Positions 1 to 7,847 of a stretch of DNA of 64,000 bases are shown piece by piece (position 1 is the stretch's first letter; the number at the start of each line of letters is the position of its first letter). Where the stretch lies: assembly GCA_965203345.1 (NCBI GenBank), contig CBDBCK010000028.1, forward strand, positions 1,317,195 to 1,381,194, in the 5' to 3' direction. The position numbers and the translations under genes are program-made. The DNA comes from CBDBCK01 sp965203345. Lineage in GTDB: Bacteria > Chloroflexota > Dehalococcoidia > Lucifugimonadales > Lucifugimonadaceae. The notes under the pieces were generated by a model. That model made no database searches, had not been told where the DNA came from, and worked only from the letters and a program-made list of their open reading frames with translations.

Positions 1-18
1 TTCAGACAGGAGCAGAGA

Positions 19-816
19 TTGAAAATAGGCATAGTTGGCGTAGGAATAGTTGGGCAAGCTCTTAAGAGCGGCTTTGAGCAAAGAGGCTTTGAGATAAAAG
101 TCCATGACATTAAGTTTGATACCAGCATTGAAAATGTCCTCGACACAGATCTAACGTACATTTGCGTGCCAACCCCTGAGGCGCCGGACGGTTCGTGCAA
201 CACTAGTATTGTTGAAGGTACGATCGAAGAGTTGTACAGCCTTGATTATGAAGGATGCATAGGTATCAAAAGCACCTGCAAGCCGGGAACCACTCAAAGA
301 CTGATAGACCATTTTGACGACAGAGTGATGTTTGTACCAGAGTTCCTGAAAGAACGCACGGCGGCTTACGATTTCGTGTACAGGCATAATTTGCTCGTAA
401 TAGGGGCGACAAACTTGATACACGCCAATACGGTACGCCGATCACACAATGGTATAGCCAACAAATCCATCAGAATATCTCCTACTGAAGCAGAGATATT
501 GAAATACATGCACAATAGCTTCAACGCTATTCGCATAACATTCGCGAATACCCTGTTTGAGATGTGCAAAAGTGTGGGGGCCAATTACGAGAGTGTCAAA
601 GAAGCCTTCATAGAAAAAAACGAACTTCCTGACGAATATTTAGACGTTATGGAGGGGCTTAGGGGATTTGCGGGGATATGCCTGCCAAAAGACTTGAAAG
701 CTCTGGATCATTTCACGCGTGAAGAGTTGGAATTGCCATATGAACTTTGGCGGAACATAATAAATGAGAACTCAAAATTTGTTCCTACCGCTTTTCCAAA
801 CATGCGCCTACATTGA
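19..816 (+). CDS. Short UDP-glucose/GDP-mannose 6-dehydrogenase-like protein
   Basis: Predicted NAD-dependent nucleotide-sugar dehydrogenase, 265 residues, oxidising a UDP- or GDP-sugar C6 alcohol to the uronate. The N-terminal Rossmann motif GVGIVGQA lies at residues 7-14, and the family's catalytic-cysteine motif appears as GFAGICLPKD near residue 219 (usual form GxGGxCxPKD). Typical members exceed 400 residues; this one stops soon after the catalytic motif, so most of the C-terminal sugar-binding domain is absent. Short versions like this are known in phage-like and surface-polysaccharide clusters. The TTG start at 19 is supported by AGGAG at 8-12. The stop overlaps the TTG of the epimerase gene by 4 bases, so the two are probably translationally coupled and act in one sugar pathway. 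Confidence 0.75.
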   Translation: MKIGIVGVGIVGQALKSGFEQRGFEIKVHDIKFDTSIENVLDTDLTYICVPTPEAPDGSCNTSIVEGTIEELYSLDYEGCIGIKSTCKPGTTQRLIDHFDDRVMFVPEFLKERTAAYDFVYRHNLLVIGATNLIHANTVRRSHNGIANKSIRISPTEAEILKYMHNSFNAIRITFANTLFEMCKSVGANYESVKEAFIEKNELPDEYLDVMEGLRGFAGICLPKDLKALDHFTREELELPYELWRNIINENSKFVPTAFPNMRLH

Positions 817-1724
817 AAATTACAGTTACCGGATCGAGCGGGTTTATTGGGAGACATCTATGCCGCAGGCTATCTGAAGGCTCTAATATAACCGTAACAG
901 GTACAGACCTGCATGAAAATCCAGATGCAGAGTACAATGAGATAATCGGAGACCTTACCGCCTGGGACTTTGTTGCCACCCTGCCTGACGCCGACTTTGT
1001 AGTACATCTGAGCGCTTATAACAAAACCCACGCGTTCTACTCAAAGCCTTACACGGTTATCGAAAACACCATGACCCCCACTATGAATCTGCTGCGTCGT
1101 TACCAGACATGCAGGAAATTTGTATATTCAAGTAGCAGTGAAGTATACGCCGGGGGGGTCAGTTTAGGCTTGATACAACTTCCAACGGACGCTTCCACAC
1201 CCCTAATAATAGACGACATAAGAAACCCCCGATGGTCTTACGCTGCCAGTAAGATAATGGGTGAAGCCGCAGTTATAGCAGCACACAAACAGTTTGGCAT
1301 GCCTTACCTCATCATACGTTACCACAATGTGTACGGTCCCGGACAGACCGACCATTTCATACCCGAATACTTTCAACGTGCACGCAATGGAGATATACAC
1401 TTGCCAGGTGCTCACCAAACGCGCAGTTTTACTTACGTTGCAGACGCAGTATCAGTAACCGAACGCGTCATATTTGACAAAACCAATGAGATAATCCATA
1501 TAGTAAACCCGAAGGAGTTCACCATTTTAGAAGTGGCGAAGGTCATAAACAGACTGGCGGACATAACCACTGATCCTATTCCGGAGCCTTCCAGACCCGG
1601 CAGCGTGGACAGAAGAGCCGCCGTAGGCGTGCTGCCAGATTACCCGTACATCGATCTGGAAGAAGGAATAGCTAAAACTTTGACTGCTTTACGCAATGAC
1701 ACGTCAAACATGGATACAAAATGA
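813..1724 (+). CDS. NAD-dependent epimerase/dehydratase (extended SDR)
   Basis: Predicted nucleotide-sugar epimerase or dehydratase of the extended short-chain dehydrogenase family, 303 residues. The dinucleotide-binding motif GSSGFIG is at residues 7-13, followed by VVHLSA in the NAD-binding core. An SSSEVY segment and the catalytic pair YAASK sit at the expected spacing. The later segment RYHNVYGPGQ is typical of UDP-glucose 4-epimerase-like members. The TTG start overlaps the upstream stop as TTGA. The exact sugar cannot be read from sequence. With the dehydrogenase upstream it probably supplies an activated uronic or modified sugar for surface glycans. Confidence 0.8.
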   Translation: MKITVTGSSGFIGRHLCRRLSEGSNITVTGTDLHENPDAEYNEIIGDLTAWDFVATLPDADFVVHLSAYNKTHAFYSKPYTVIENTMTPTMNLLRRYQTCRKFVYSSSSEVYAGGVSLGLIQLPTDASTPLIIDDIRNPRWSYAASKIMGEAAVIAAHKQFGMPYLIIRYHNVYGPGQTDHFIPEYFQRARNGDIHLPGAHQTRSFTYVADAVSVTERVIFDKTNEIIHIVNPKEFTILEVAKVINRLADITTDPIPEPSRPGSVDRRAAVGVLPDYPYIDLEEGIAKTLTALRNDTSNMDTK

Positions 1725-1767
1725 GAAAAGTACAAGGAACAGCTTGCTAGTTGATTGGAGATGAGAG

Positions 1768-2835
1768 ATGACAGATAAACCAAAGGTATTGTACATAGGA
1801 CGTAAACCCGAAGATACCAACGCCAGGTATCCCGACCCAGTCCATCAAAGGCAATCTGTGCTTGACGGTGGTGGAGAGTTTGTGGAGTTTTCAGGAGCCA
1901 ATATGGAAGATTTCATATCGGATATCCAGGAAGCAGACTCACTTATATGTCAAGGGCACCTTATGCCCGAGGAGTTGTTTACCCACATGGGGGCTAACGG
2001 TCGCTGTAAAGGCGCCGTTCTTTTCGGTCACGGATTCGACAAGCTCAACCTGAATAGCGCTAATCAAAACGGAGTTATATTGGCTAACACAGCTTCCTTT
2101 GGTACGGAAGAGGTCTCTAACCACGCTATGATGCTGTTCCTGGTATGTGCTCGCAAGTTTGTTCTTCATAATAAGCTGGTCAAAAGTGGCACATGGACGC
2201 GCGAATATCTCCCTCATATGGGACACATTGAGGGAGAGACCTTCGGCATAATAGGGCTGGGCGACATAGGCAGAGCAGTCGCACGCAAAGCGCAAGCGTT
2301 TCGATGTAAGGTCATAGCCTATGACCCTTTCATCTCTTCTTGGGACGCTAAAGAATACGGCGTAGAAATGATGGGCACCCTTGACGATCTGGCTCGACGT
2401 TCCGACTATGTATCCGTGCATACATTCCTGACCCCAGCCACAAAGGGACTGATAGGTGAGAATTTCATTAGCCATATGAAGTCTTCAGCATATCTCATCA
2501 ACTGCTCTCGTGGTCCGGTGGTTGACGAAAAAGCTCTCATAAACGCTCTTCGCCAGAAGCGCATAGCCGGCGCAGGTCTAGACGTTTTTGAGCAAGAGCC
2601 CGTTTCACCGGACAATCCGTTGTTGAATATGGACAACGTGGCCGTTACTAACCACTACGCATCTTATTCAGAAAAAGCTTGGGAGCGCGCCAATAAACAG
2701 CTGGGCGAAGAAGCTGTGCGGATAGCAACAGGTTATTGGCCGATGTCACTCATAAATCCTGGAGTCCAAACAAAACTTCCCTCGCGCAAAAGAGCGATAG
2801 CCTGGGAAATAATGGTAAGTCAAGCACAGCAATAA
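1768..2835 (+). CDS. D-isomer-specific 2-hydroxyacid dehydrogenase
   Basis: NAD(P)-dependent reduction of a 2-keto acid or oxidation of a D-2-hydroxy acid; 355 residues. The Rossmann motif FGIIGLGDIGRA is near residues 157-168. Catalytic positions are present: Arg in NCSRGPVVDE, Glu in DVFEQEP, and His in NHYAS, where the usual Pro before the His is Asn. The N-terminal half resembles the substrate-binding domain of phosphoglycerate/glyoxylate dehydrogenases. The ATG start has GGAG upstream at 1757-1760. It lies 39 bases before a second dehydrogenase, and the two are about the same length and diverged, which suggests an old tandem duplication. The substrate is unknown; hydroxypyruvate or another short keto acid is a guess. 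Confidence 0.85.
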   Translation: MTDKPKVLYIGRKPEDTNARYPDPVHQRQSVLDGGGEFVEFSGANMEDFISDIQEADSLICQGHLMPEELFTHMGANGRCKGAVLFGHGFDKLNLNSANQNGVILANTASFGTEEVSNHAMMLFLVCARKFVLHNKLVKSGTWTREYLPHMGHIEGETFGIIGLGDIGRAVARKAQAFRCKVIAYDPFISSWDAKEYGVEMMGTLDDLARRSDYVSVHTFLTPATKGLIGENFISHMKSSAYLINCSRGPVVDEKALINALRQKRIAGAGLDVFEQEPVSPDNPLLNMDNVAVTNHYASYSEKAWERANKQLGEEAVRIATGYWPMSLINPGVQTKLPSRKRAIAWEIMVSQAQQ

Positions 2836-2874
2836 GCACTTTCAAACAAAAACTCAAAAGGAGGAATAACAAGC

Positions 2875-3897
2875 ATGCCCGCACAAAAAGTTGTGATATT
2901 AGGTGCAATAGACTCAGCCGAACACGAGAAGGCCGAGCTGGCAAACCTGGACGTTGAAGTAGTCATAGCAAATCCATCAAGCGATGGTGAGGCTATAGAG
3001 CTGGTTCGGGAAGCCGACGCGGTGATGAGCCGCGGAGACTGGGGAAGAAGACCCATCATTGAAGCAATGAACAACTGCAAAGTGTTCGCCGTATATTCGC
3101 ACGGATTCAACCATGTGGATACGGACGCCCTTACCAAAAAGGGGATAATGCTTACCAACGGTTCCGGAATGTGTGCTGAAGAGGTGGCAGACCAAGCCGC
3201 CGCTTTTATCCTGGCCCTCAACCGCTCGGTTGTGCAGTCCACTTCTGACTTGCGAGCGGGTATATGGAAACGTTCAAACTATCTACCTATAAAACCGCTG
3301 GACCAAGCGACTCTAGGGCTAATAGGATTTGGAAACATCGCCCGAAGACTGGCGAGAAAAATGAGCGGATGGCGTATGACGACCATAGTTTACGACCCAT
3401 ATGTTCCGCTATGGATAACCGAAGAGTACGGCGTTGAAAGAGCATACGAATTGAATCAAATATTCCATGAAGCCGACTATGCAACAGTCATAGTTCCTCT
3501 GAACGATGAAACCCGGCATATGATAGGAGAAGAACAGTTCAACCAAATGAAACCCTCTGCCTATTTTGTGAACGTATGTCGTGGCGCTGTTGTAGACGAG
3601 ACAGCGCTTATCAGTGCGCTAAAGGAAGGCAAAATACGTGGCGCAGGCTTAGATGTATTTGAAGAAGAGCCTACGCCCGCCGATAATCCACTATTGCAGA
3701 TGCCAAACGTCATAACCGCGCCACACATAGCAGGAGCCTCGGAACGTTCATACTGGCTCAGCAGACAACGAGCAGGCCAGCAAGTGGCATCAGTACTACG
3801 GGGCGAATGGCCACAAGCCGTCCAAAACCCTATAGTGGCCCATAAAATCGAAAGCCTCGACCGTTCACGCACGGTCAAAGGTCGCATATCAGGCTGA
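2875..3897 (+). CDS. D-isomer-specific 2-hydroxyacid dehydrogenase
   Basis: Second D-2-hydroxyacid dehydrogenase of the tandem pair, 340 residues. The NAD-binding motif LGLIGFGNIARR lies near residue 145. The catalytic triad is intact: Arg in NVCRGAVVDE, Glu in DVFEEEP and His in APHIAGAS. The start is preceded by a strong ribosome-binding site, AAAGGAGG, about 8 bases before the ATG. The N-terminal region (RGDWGRRP, YSHGFNHVDTDAL) is like the CtBP/phosphoglycerate dehydrogenase branch. It is probably co-transcribed with the preceding gene. The substrate cannot be assigned from sequence. Confidence 0.85.
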   Translation: MPAQKVVILGAIDSAEHEKAELANLDVEVVIANPSSDGEAIELVREADAVMSRGDWGRRPIIEAMNNCKVFAVYSHGFNHVDTDALTKKGIMLTNGSGMCAEEVADQAAAFILALNRSVVQSTSDLRAGIWKRSNYLPIKPLDQATLGLIGFGNIARRLARKMSGWRMTTIVYDPYVPLWITEEYGVERAYELNQIFHEADYATVIVPLNDETRHMIGEEQFNQMKPSAYFVNVCRGAVVDETALISALKEGKIRGAGLDVFEEEPTPADNPLLQMPNVITAPHIAGASERSYWLSRQRAGQQVASVLRGEWPQAVQNPIVAHKIESLDRSRTVKGRISG

Positions 3898-4078
3898 TAT
3901 GACTTAAGGGAACTTCTGTCCCTACCTCAAGGCTTTCAAATAGACTCATCTGCGGTAGGGTTAATAGGAAGAGGTTATTCGGTTCAACGATGTTGCGCAC
4001 GACTCTCCAGACGTGAAATTATGCGAGCTGCTTTGAAATATTTCAACGGTACCCAGGGGCGCGAGAAAATACCTTAGT
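3898..4078 (+). other. Open reading frame continuing past the dehydrogenase stop; possible gene remnant
   Basis: After the TGA of the preceding dehydrogenase the same frame stays open for about 59 codons and ends at TAG 4076-4078. It has no start codon of its own nearby. The translated segment contains LLSLPQGFQID and GLIGRGYSVQRC, which loosely resemble the end of cytosine-5 DNA methyltransferases (motifs IX-X). This could be chance or a fragment of a lost gene. The rest of the gap to 4143 shows nothing recognisable. Confidence 0.2.
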
Positions 4079-4143
4079 ACGGTCACCTCCTCCTAGTTTA
4101 TTATTAGAGTACGTACTGCCCTCTAATGAAAATGTCTACTACA

Positions 4144-4884
4144 TCAGTCATATTTGTACCCGAAGATCTCGATATCTTTTTCATATATACGGGCTATGCA
4201 GTCTTGAAGATCTGGTTCGTCATCAAAATAATGCTTGTAGCCATATCTGATCGATTGGTTAAGGTGCGATATATTCAAAGGGAGATTCAGTTTGTTTATC
4301 AGTCTCTTGTAATCTTCGCTAAAATTCTCAAATCGTAATATATCTTTCACCATACGATTACCGTCAGCGTCCAAGACAAACTTGTGCTGAGGTAAAAGAT
4401 GTACATTGGATGCTGAAGAGCTACCAATCGACTCAATAAATTTACGAAACTTGGCCTCTGGAGACAACAGTTTATAGAGAATCTTTGAGATAGCCTTTCT
4501 GCCTACAGCCTTTCTGATCCTTCGCTTTGAATCTACCTGGTCATGGTAAAGGGTTCTATTTCCCCCTCTCTCTCGCCAAATAAACTCACTCACGATCCTA
4601 TCCCAGGGGTTACGTACAAAAGCAAAGCTATACATTTCTTTGAATTTAGGCAAAAATCTCTCGGCCTGCAATGCCGTCAGATGCTGCATCTCTTTTGAGT
4701 TGGCATAAGGGTTAGGAAACCGGCCATAAATATACTGTCGTCGCTGATCAGAAGTAAGCTGGTTTGCTATATCTAGGCCGGGGTCTATGTGCAATCCGTC
4801 CTTCTCAAACAAAGCCATTTCAATGGATGTGCCTCCGGTCTTGGGAATATGCACAAAAAAGGTATTCAGGGAACTGATTAACAT
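4144..4884 (-). CDS. Sulfotransferase family protein
   Basis: Predicted sulfotransferase, 246 residues, transferring sulfate from PAPS to a carbohydrate or other acceptor. The 5'-phosphosulfate-binding loop HIPKTGGTS is at residues 12-20, and the 3'-phosphate-binding segment FVRNPWDRIVSEF is near residues 93-105. Both match the carbohydrate sulfotransferase (Sulfotransfer_2) pattern. It has no signal peptide and should be cytosolic. It lies between dehydrogenase genes and near the nucleotide-sugar genes, so a role in decorating an exported glycan is plausible. No acceptor can be named. Confidence 0.75.
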   Translation of the reverse strand: MLISSLNTFFVHIPKTGGTSIEMALFEKDGLHIDPGLDIANQLTSDQRRQYIYGRFPNPYANSKEMQHLTALQAERFLPKFKEMYSFAFVRNPWDRIVSEFIWRERGGNRTLYHDQVDSKRRIRKAVGRKAISKILYKLLSPEAKFRKFIESIGSSSASNVHLLPQHKFVLDADGNRMVKDILRFENFSEDYKRLINKLNLPLNISHLNQSIRYGYKHYFDDEPDLQDCIARIYEKDIEIFGYKYD

Positions 4885-4929
4885 TACCAGTTGGTTTTTC
4901 AGTATAACTACAGGATCAAAAGGACACAG

Positions 4930-5925
4930 CTAGAGCAGTACCCTGCCGTCCTTCTTTTGGTTGTCTATGAATGCAAATACGTTATCCACGGCAGTATTCA
5001 AGCTGATGTCAAGAGCTTCTTTCGTTACAGCGGCGATATGTGGGGATAAAATCACGTTCGGCATATACCGCAGAGGGTTGTAACGCCCTATCGGCTCCTT
5101 GTCAAACACGTCAAGAGCGGCTCCTGCAATAGTCTGGTTTCTCAGGGCTTCAGCAAGAGCGTACTCGTCTACGAGCTTGCCGCTAGCGGTATTTACAAAG
5201 AGCGCGCCCGCCTTCATCAGAGCAAACTCCTCTCGCCCGAGCATCCTCCGGGTTTGGTTATCATAACGCAAGTGCAGGGATATTACGTCTGATTCCTGTA
5301 ACAGCGTCTCAAAGTCAACGCGCGAGGCGTTCGCAGGAGGAGTCCATCCATAGTCAGGGTCTCCCGTGTAGTCATGTCCTGGCATAACCATCACTTTCAT
5401 GCCGATTCCAGTTGCTAACTCTATCATTCTACGTCCAATGGCCCCTGCGCCTATAACACCCATAATTTTGCCGCAAAGCTGAGCCAAAATACCTTGTGGC
5501 CACCCTTGATTGCGTACGCGCCAGTCCAGCTCCGGTATCTTATGAGCAAGTGCCAAAGCTAAAGCTAAAGCATGCTCGGCGACAGAGTCACGCGTTACTC
5601 CCGGAGTAGAAGAAACTACTATCCCGCTATCGAATGCCGCTTGAGCGTCCACATGGTCAACTATAGTGCCCCAAAGTGCCAAGTGCACAAGTCCACGGCA
5701 CGATTCAAGCACATAACGCGTAAAAGGGGTATCTGAACGTAGAGAGACAACAGTATGCGCTTCATAGATTCGATCTATCAATTGACGTTCGTTCTCAACC
5801 GAATCCGTGTATGTATCCACTATTATCCCCGGCCGTTCATGTTGAAGCCTGATTAGCGCCGCTGAGTCTGACATCACTACAGGGAAATCGTCAGGGATTA
5901 CTATTTTCAGAGGCTTATTCGCCAA
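4930..5925 (-). CDS. D-2-hydroxyacid dehydrogenase-like protein lacking the catalytic Arg
   Basis: Rossmann protein of the D-2-hydroxyacid dehydrogenase family, 331 residues from the chosen start. The NAD-binding motif MGVIGAGAIGRRM is clear, the catalytic Glu is in DVFDKEP and the catalytic His in SPHIAAV. The position of the catalytic Arg, normally in N-x-S/A-R-G, reads NTASGKLVDE, so Arg is replaced by Ser (codon AGC, one base from CGC). The protein may be inactive or use another chemistry. I chose the TTG at 5925 because GGAAG lies 7 bases upstream and a TATAAT box is about 55 bases upstream. The longer frame to 6042 would add 39 residues unlike the family and would run across that box. 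Confidence 0.75.
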   Translation of the reverse strand: MANKPLKIVIPDDFPVVMSDSAALIRLQHERPGIIVDTYTDSVENERQLIDRIYEAHTVVSLRSDTPFTRYVLESCRGLVHLALWGTIVDHVDAQAAFDSGIVVSSTPGVTRDSVAEHALALALALAHKIPELDWRVRNQGWPQGILAQLCGKIMGVIGAGAIGRRMIELATGIGMKVMVMPGHDYTGDPDYGWTPPANASRVDFETLLQESDVISLHLRYDNQTRRMLGREEFALMKAGALFVNTASGKLVDEYALAEALRNQTIAGAALDVFDKEPIGRYNPLRYMPNVILSPHIAAVTKEALDISLNTAVDNVFAFIDNQKKDGRVLL

Positions 5926-5979
5926 TTTGTTACTTCCACAAATAAACAGGTATATGAAAACAACCGTCCACCTACAGAA

Positions 5980-5985
5980 ATTATA
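5980..5985 (-). promoter_or_regulatory. Possible -10 box for the minus-strand dehydrogenase
   Basis: A perfect TATAAT on the minus strand lies about 55 bases before the TTG at 5925. I see no good -35 match at the usual spacing, so this is only a candidate. Confidence 0.25.
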
Positions 5986-6099
5986 ATAAAATTGGCGTAA
6001 CGGATATAGGGAACTTATAGATGGTCTTACAGTGAAGTTCACAAGTCCAAATAATATTCACTCTTCTCACCCAAATTTCAGCCATAGGAAACGCAACAA

Positions 6100-6450
6100 A
6101 TGACGCAGGTAAAAGTAATGTACTGGAAAGAAGTACCCGTTCAGGTAAAGGCGACTGACGACAGTGGAGAGGTAACTGTACCATTGGACGGTCGCTTCCA
6201 GCAGGCAGTAGACTCTTTAGCTATGTTTGACGGTTCAGCGGGATCCGACGAATACCTGGAAGGCTGGCAATGGGGGGAAACCTTTGAAGACGACCGATCA
6301 GCAGAAGAGGCAGCAAAGACGCACGCAGAGCGTTTCAATAAGCTGATACCTAGAAATTTCGTAGCCACAATAAGGGAGCAGCACAAAGCCGGCACAAGAA
6401 AGCCTTTCCCTGGTGTCATAGACACTTGGCTGCATAACTCGCCAGAGTAA
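6100..6450 (+). CDS. Small conserved protein of the 'virulence factor' family (PF13769-like)
   Basis: 116-residue soluble protein. The opening MTQVKVMYWKEVPVQVKA, the central RFQQAVDSLAM and the segment DEYLEGWQWGE resemble a family annotated in databases as 'virulence factor', found in rhizobia and Chloroflexota, whose function is unknown. From memory, members often sit near one-carbon or corrinoid methyltransferase genes; such a cluster lies about 12 kb downstream here. The ATG follows AGGAAA at suitable spacing. There is no signal peptide or membrane segment. It is divergent from the minus-strand dehydrogenase, with about 170 bases between the two starts that could hold both promoters. Confidence 0.6.
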   Translation: MTQVKVMYWKEVPVQVKATDDSGEVTVPLDGRFQQAVDSLAMFDGSAGSDEYLEGWQWGETFEDDRSAEEAAKTHAERFNKLIPRNFVATIREQHKAGTRKPFPGVIDTWLHNSPE

Positions 6451-6663
6451 CGCGCTGTAGTAGGGCTTGACATCATAGGAGACGTGTACCCTTCAGAATC
6501 ACATATAAACGGTTAGAGCTTGCGGTTTATGCAAGTACACACAAGGTAAACAGCATGTATACTGTTACAGGAAATTCAGGGGCGTCAGACAAGATTGATC
6601 ATTGGGATATAAACGCGTGCGAGACAGACCTTGCAATATGATTAAAACCAGATAACCAGGTAC

Positions 6664-6738
6664 GCCAACGTAGCTCAGTGGTAGAGCAGCGGTTTCGTAA
6701 ACCGCAGGCCGTGGGTTCGAGTCCCTCCGTTGGCTCCA
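6664..6738 (+). tRNA. tRNA-Thr (anticodon CGT), CCA encoded
   Basis: A full cloverleaf can be drawn. The acceptor stem GCCAACG pairs with CGTTGGC (6728-6734), the D stem is GCTC/GAGC, the anticodon stem is GCGGT/ACCGC and the loop TTCGTAA gives anticodon CGT at 6696-6698. The T arm GTGGG-TTCGAGT-CCCTC has a U-U mismatch at its second pair. The discriminator base is T and CCA is encoded at 6736-6738. It reads ACG codons. Confidence 0.92.
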
Positions 6739-6885
6739 AGCATGTTTGCTCTTCAGCCCTCGGATATTTCCAGAACGGCTCAAAGGATTGTAAGGAAGTA
6801 ATCGATACAATCGGGAAAACGACAGAGTGAAAATGCATAGGTTAGAATTGAGTATAGTGCAACCTTCCAGTAGGACACAATTAGC

Positions 6886-7767
6886 GTGGAAATAAATACA
6901 TCTCTCCAACTGCTTTCCCAGCCAGACTTGTCCAACAGCATTATGATCTGCGCTTGGGAAGGATGGGCGGACGCCTCCGAGTCAGCAACTCGCGCCGTTT
7001 CAGAGTTGATAAGGCAGACGGGAGCAGAAAAGTTCGCCACTATAGACCCGGAAGAGTTCTACGTATTCTCAGAGAACCGTCCCATCGTAAGCAACGGTAA
7101 CGAAGACAAAAGGGTATTGCATTGGACTTCAAATGCTTTTTATTTCAAGAAGATCGAAGGCAAAGGTAAGGATATCATTTTTTTCAAAGGAACCGAGCCT
7201 AACTTGCAATGGCGGCATTATGCAGAGCATTTTGCCCGTATAGCGTGTATATGCGACACTCAACTGCTCATTACGTTAGGTGCTCTTTTGGCTTCTGTAC
7301 CGCATACTCGCCCACCACGCATAAGAGGTTCTTCCTCAAGCCCAGCGCTAGGACAAGGCTTTGAGCACGTACATTACCCCAAACCCGACTATGAAGGCCC
7401 CTCTGGCATGACTTCGGTCGTCGCGGAACGGCTGAGCGTTGCCGGGATCCCTTCAGCTTCAATATGGGCGCACGCTCCTCACTACCTGCGAGCCAGGCAC
7501 AATCCTGTGCTCACTGCGGGCATCATCCGAGAAGTCACACAATTCCTGCCCACCCCGCTCAATCTTCAGGAAATCCAAAAAGAAGCCGATAAGTTTGACG
7601 AGAACATATCAAAGGCACTGGAAGATGAGGAGGATATAAAAAAGTACGTAGCTGCTTTGGAAGAGGAGTTTGACTCAGATAGTGAACCTCTTCCCAACGT
7701 TGAACGTAAGAGTCTGGTTGAAGAGCTAGAAGAGTATCTGAGAAAACAACGATCAAGTGAAGAATAA
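6886..7767 (+). CDS. PAC2 family protein
   Basis: 293-residue protein of the PAC2 (proteasome assembly chaperone 2-like) family, widespread in actinobacteria, archaea and Chloroflexota; the bacterial function is not established. Supporting segments are ICAWEGWADASESA near the N-terminus, LLITLGALLASVPHTRPP in the middle, and GPSGMTSVVAERLSVAGIPSAS split across the loop that typifies the family. The C-terminus is an acidic, Glu-rich helical tail (about residues 225-290), often present in these proteins. The start is GTG at 6886, with only a weak AGGA about 12 bases upstream. It follows the tRNA gene by about 150 bases. Confidence 0.8.
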   Translation: MEINTSLQLLSQPDLSNSIMICAWEGWADASESATRAVSELIRQTGAEKFATIDPEEFYVFSENRPIVSNGNEDKRVLHWTSNAFYFKKIEGKGKDIIFFKGTEPNLQWRHYAEHFARIACICDTQLLITLGALLASVPHTRPPRIRGSSSSPALGQGFEHVHYPKPDYEGPSGMTSVVAERLSVAGIPSASIWAHAPHYLRARHNPVLTAGIIREVTQFLPTPLNLQEIQKEADKFDENISKALEDEEDIKKYVAALEEEFDSDSEPLPNVERKSLVEELEEYLRKQRSSEE

Positions 7768-7847
7768 GGCCGGACGTAAAGTCTTCTTTACCCTATCTAG
7801 ACCAAACATTAGCGCCATAATAAGCACAAAATTTTGAAAGTACGCAA

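Noticed and set aside
19..1724. Prophage fragment at the left edge because of the short UDP-glucose dehydrogenase
   Set aside because: No phage structural, integrase or lysis gene is nearby, and sugar-nucleotide genes of this kind are also common in chromosomal surface-glycan clusters.
5926..6042. 39-residue N-terminal extension of the minus-strand dehydrogenase
   Set aside because: The extra residues are unlike the family, overlap a TATAAT box, and the TTG at 5925 has a good ribosome-binding site.
7776..7791. Hairpin GTAAAG-TCTT-CTTTAC after the PAC2 gene as a terminator
   Set aside because: The stem is only 6 pairs, AT-rich, and not followed by a run of T, so it is too weak to call.
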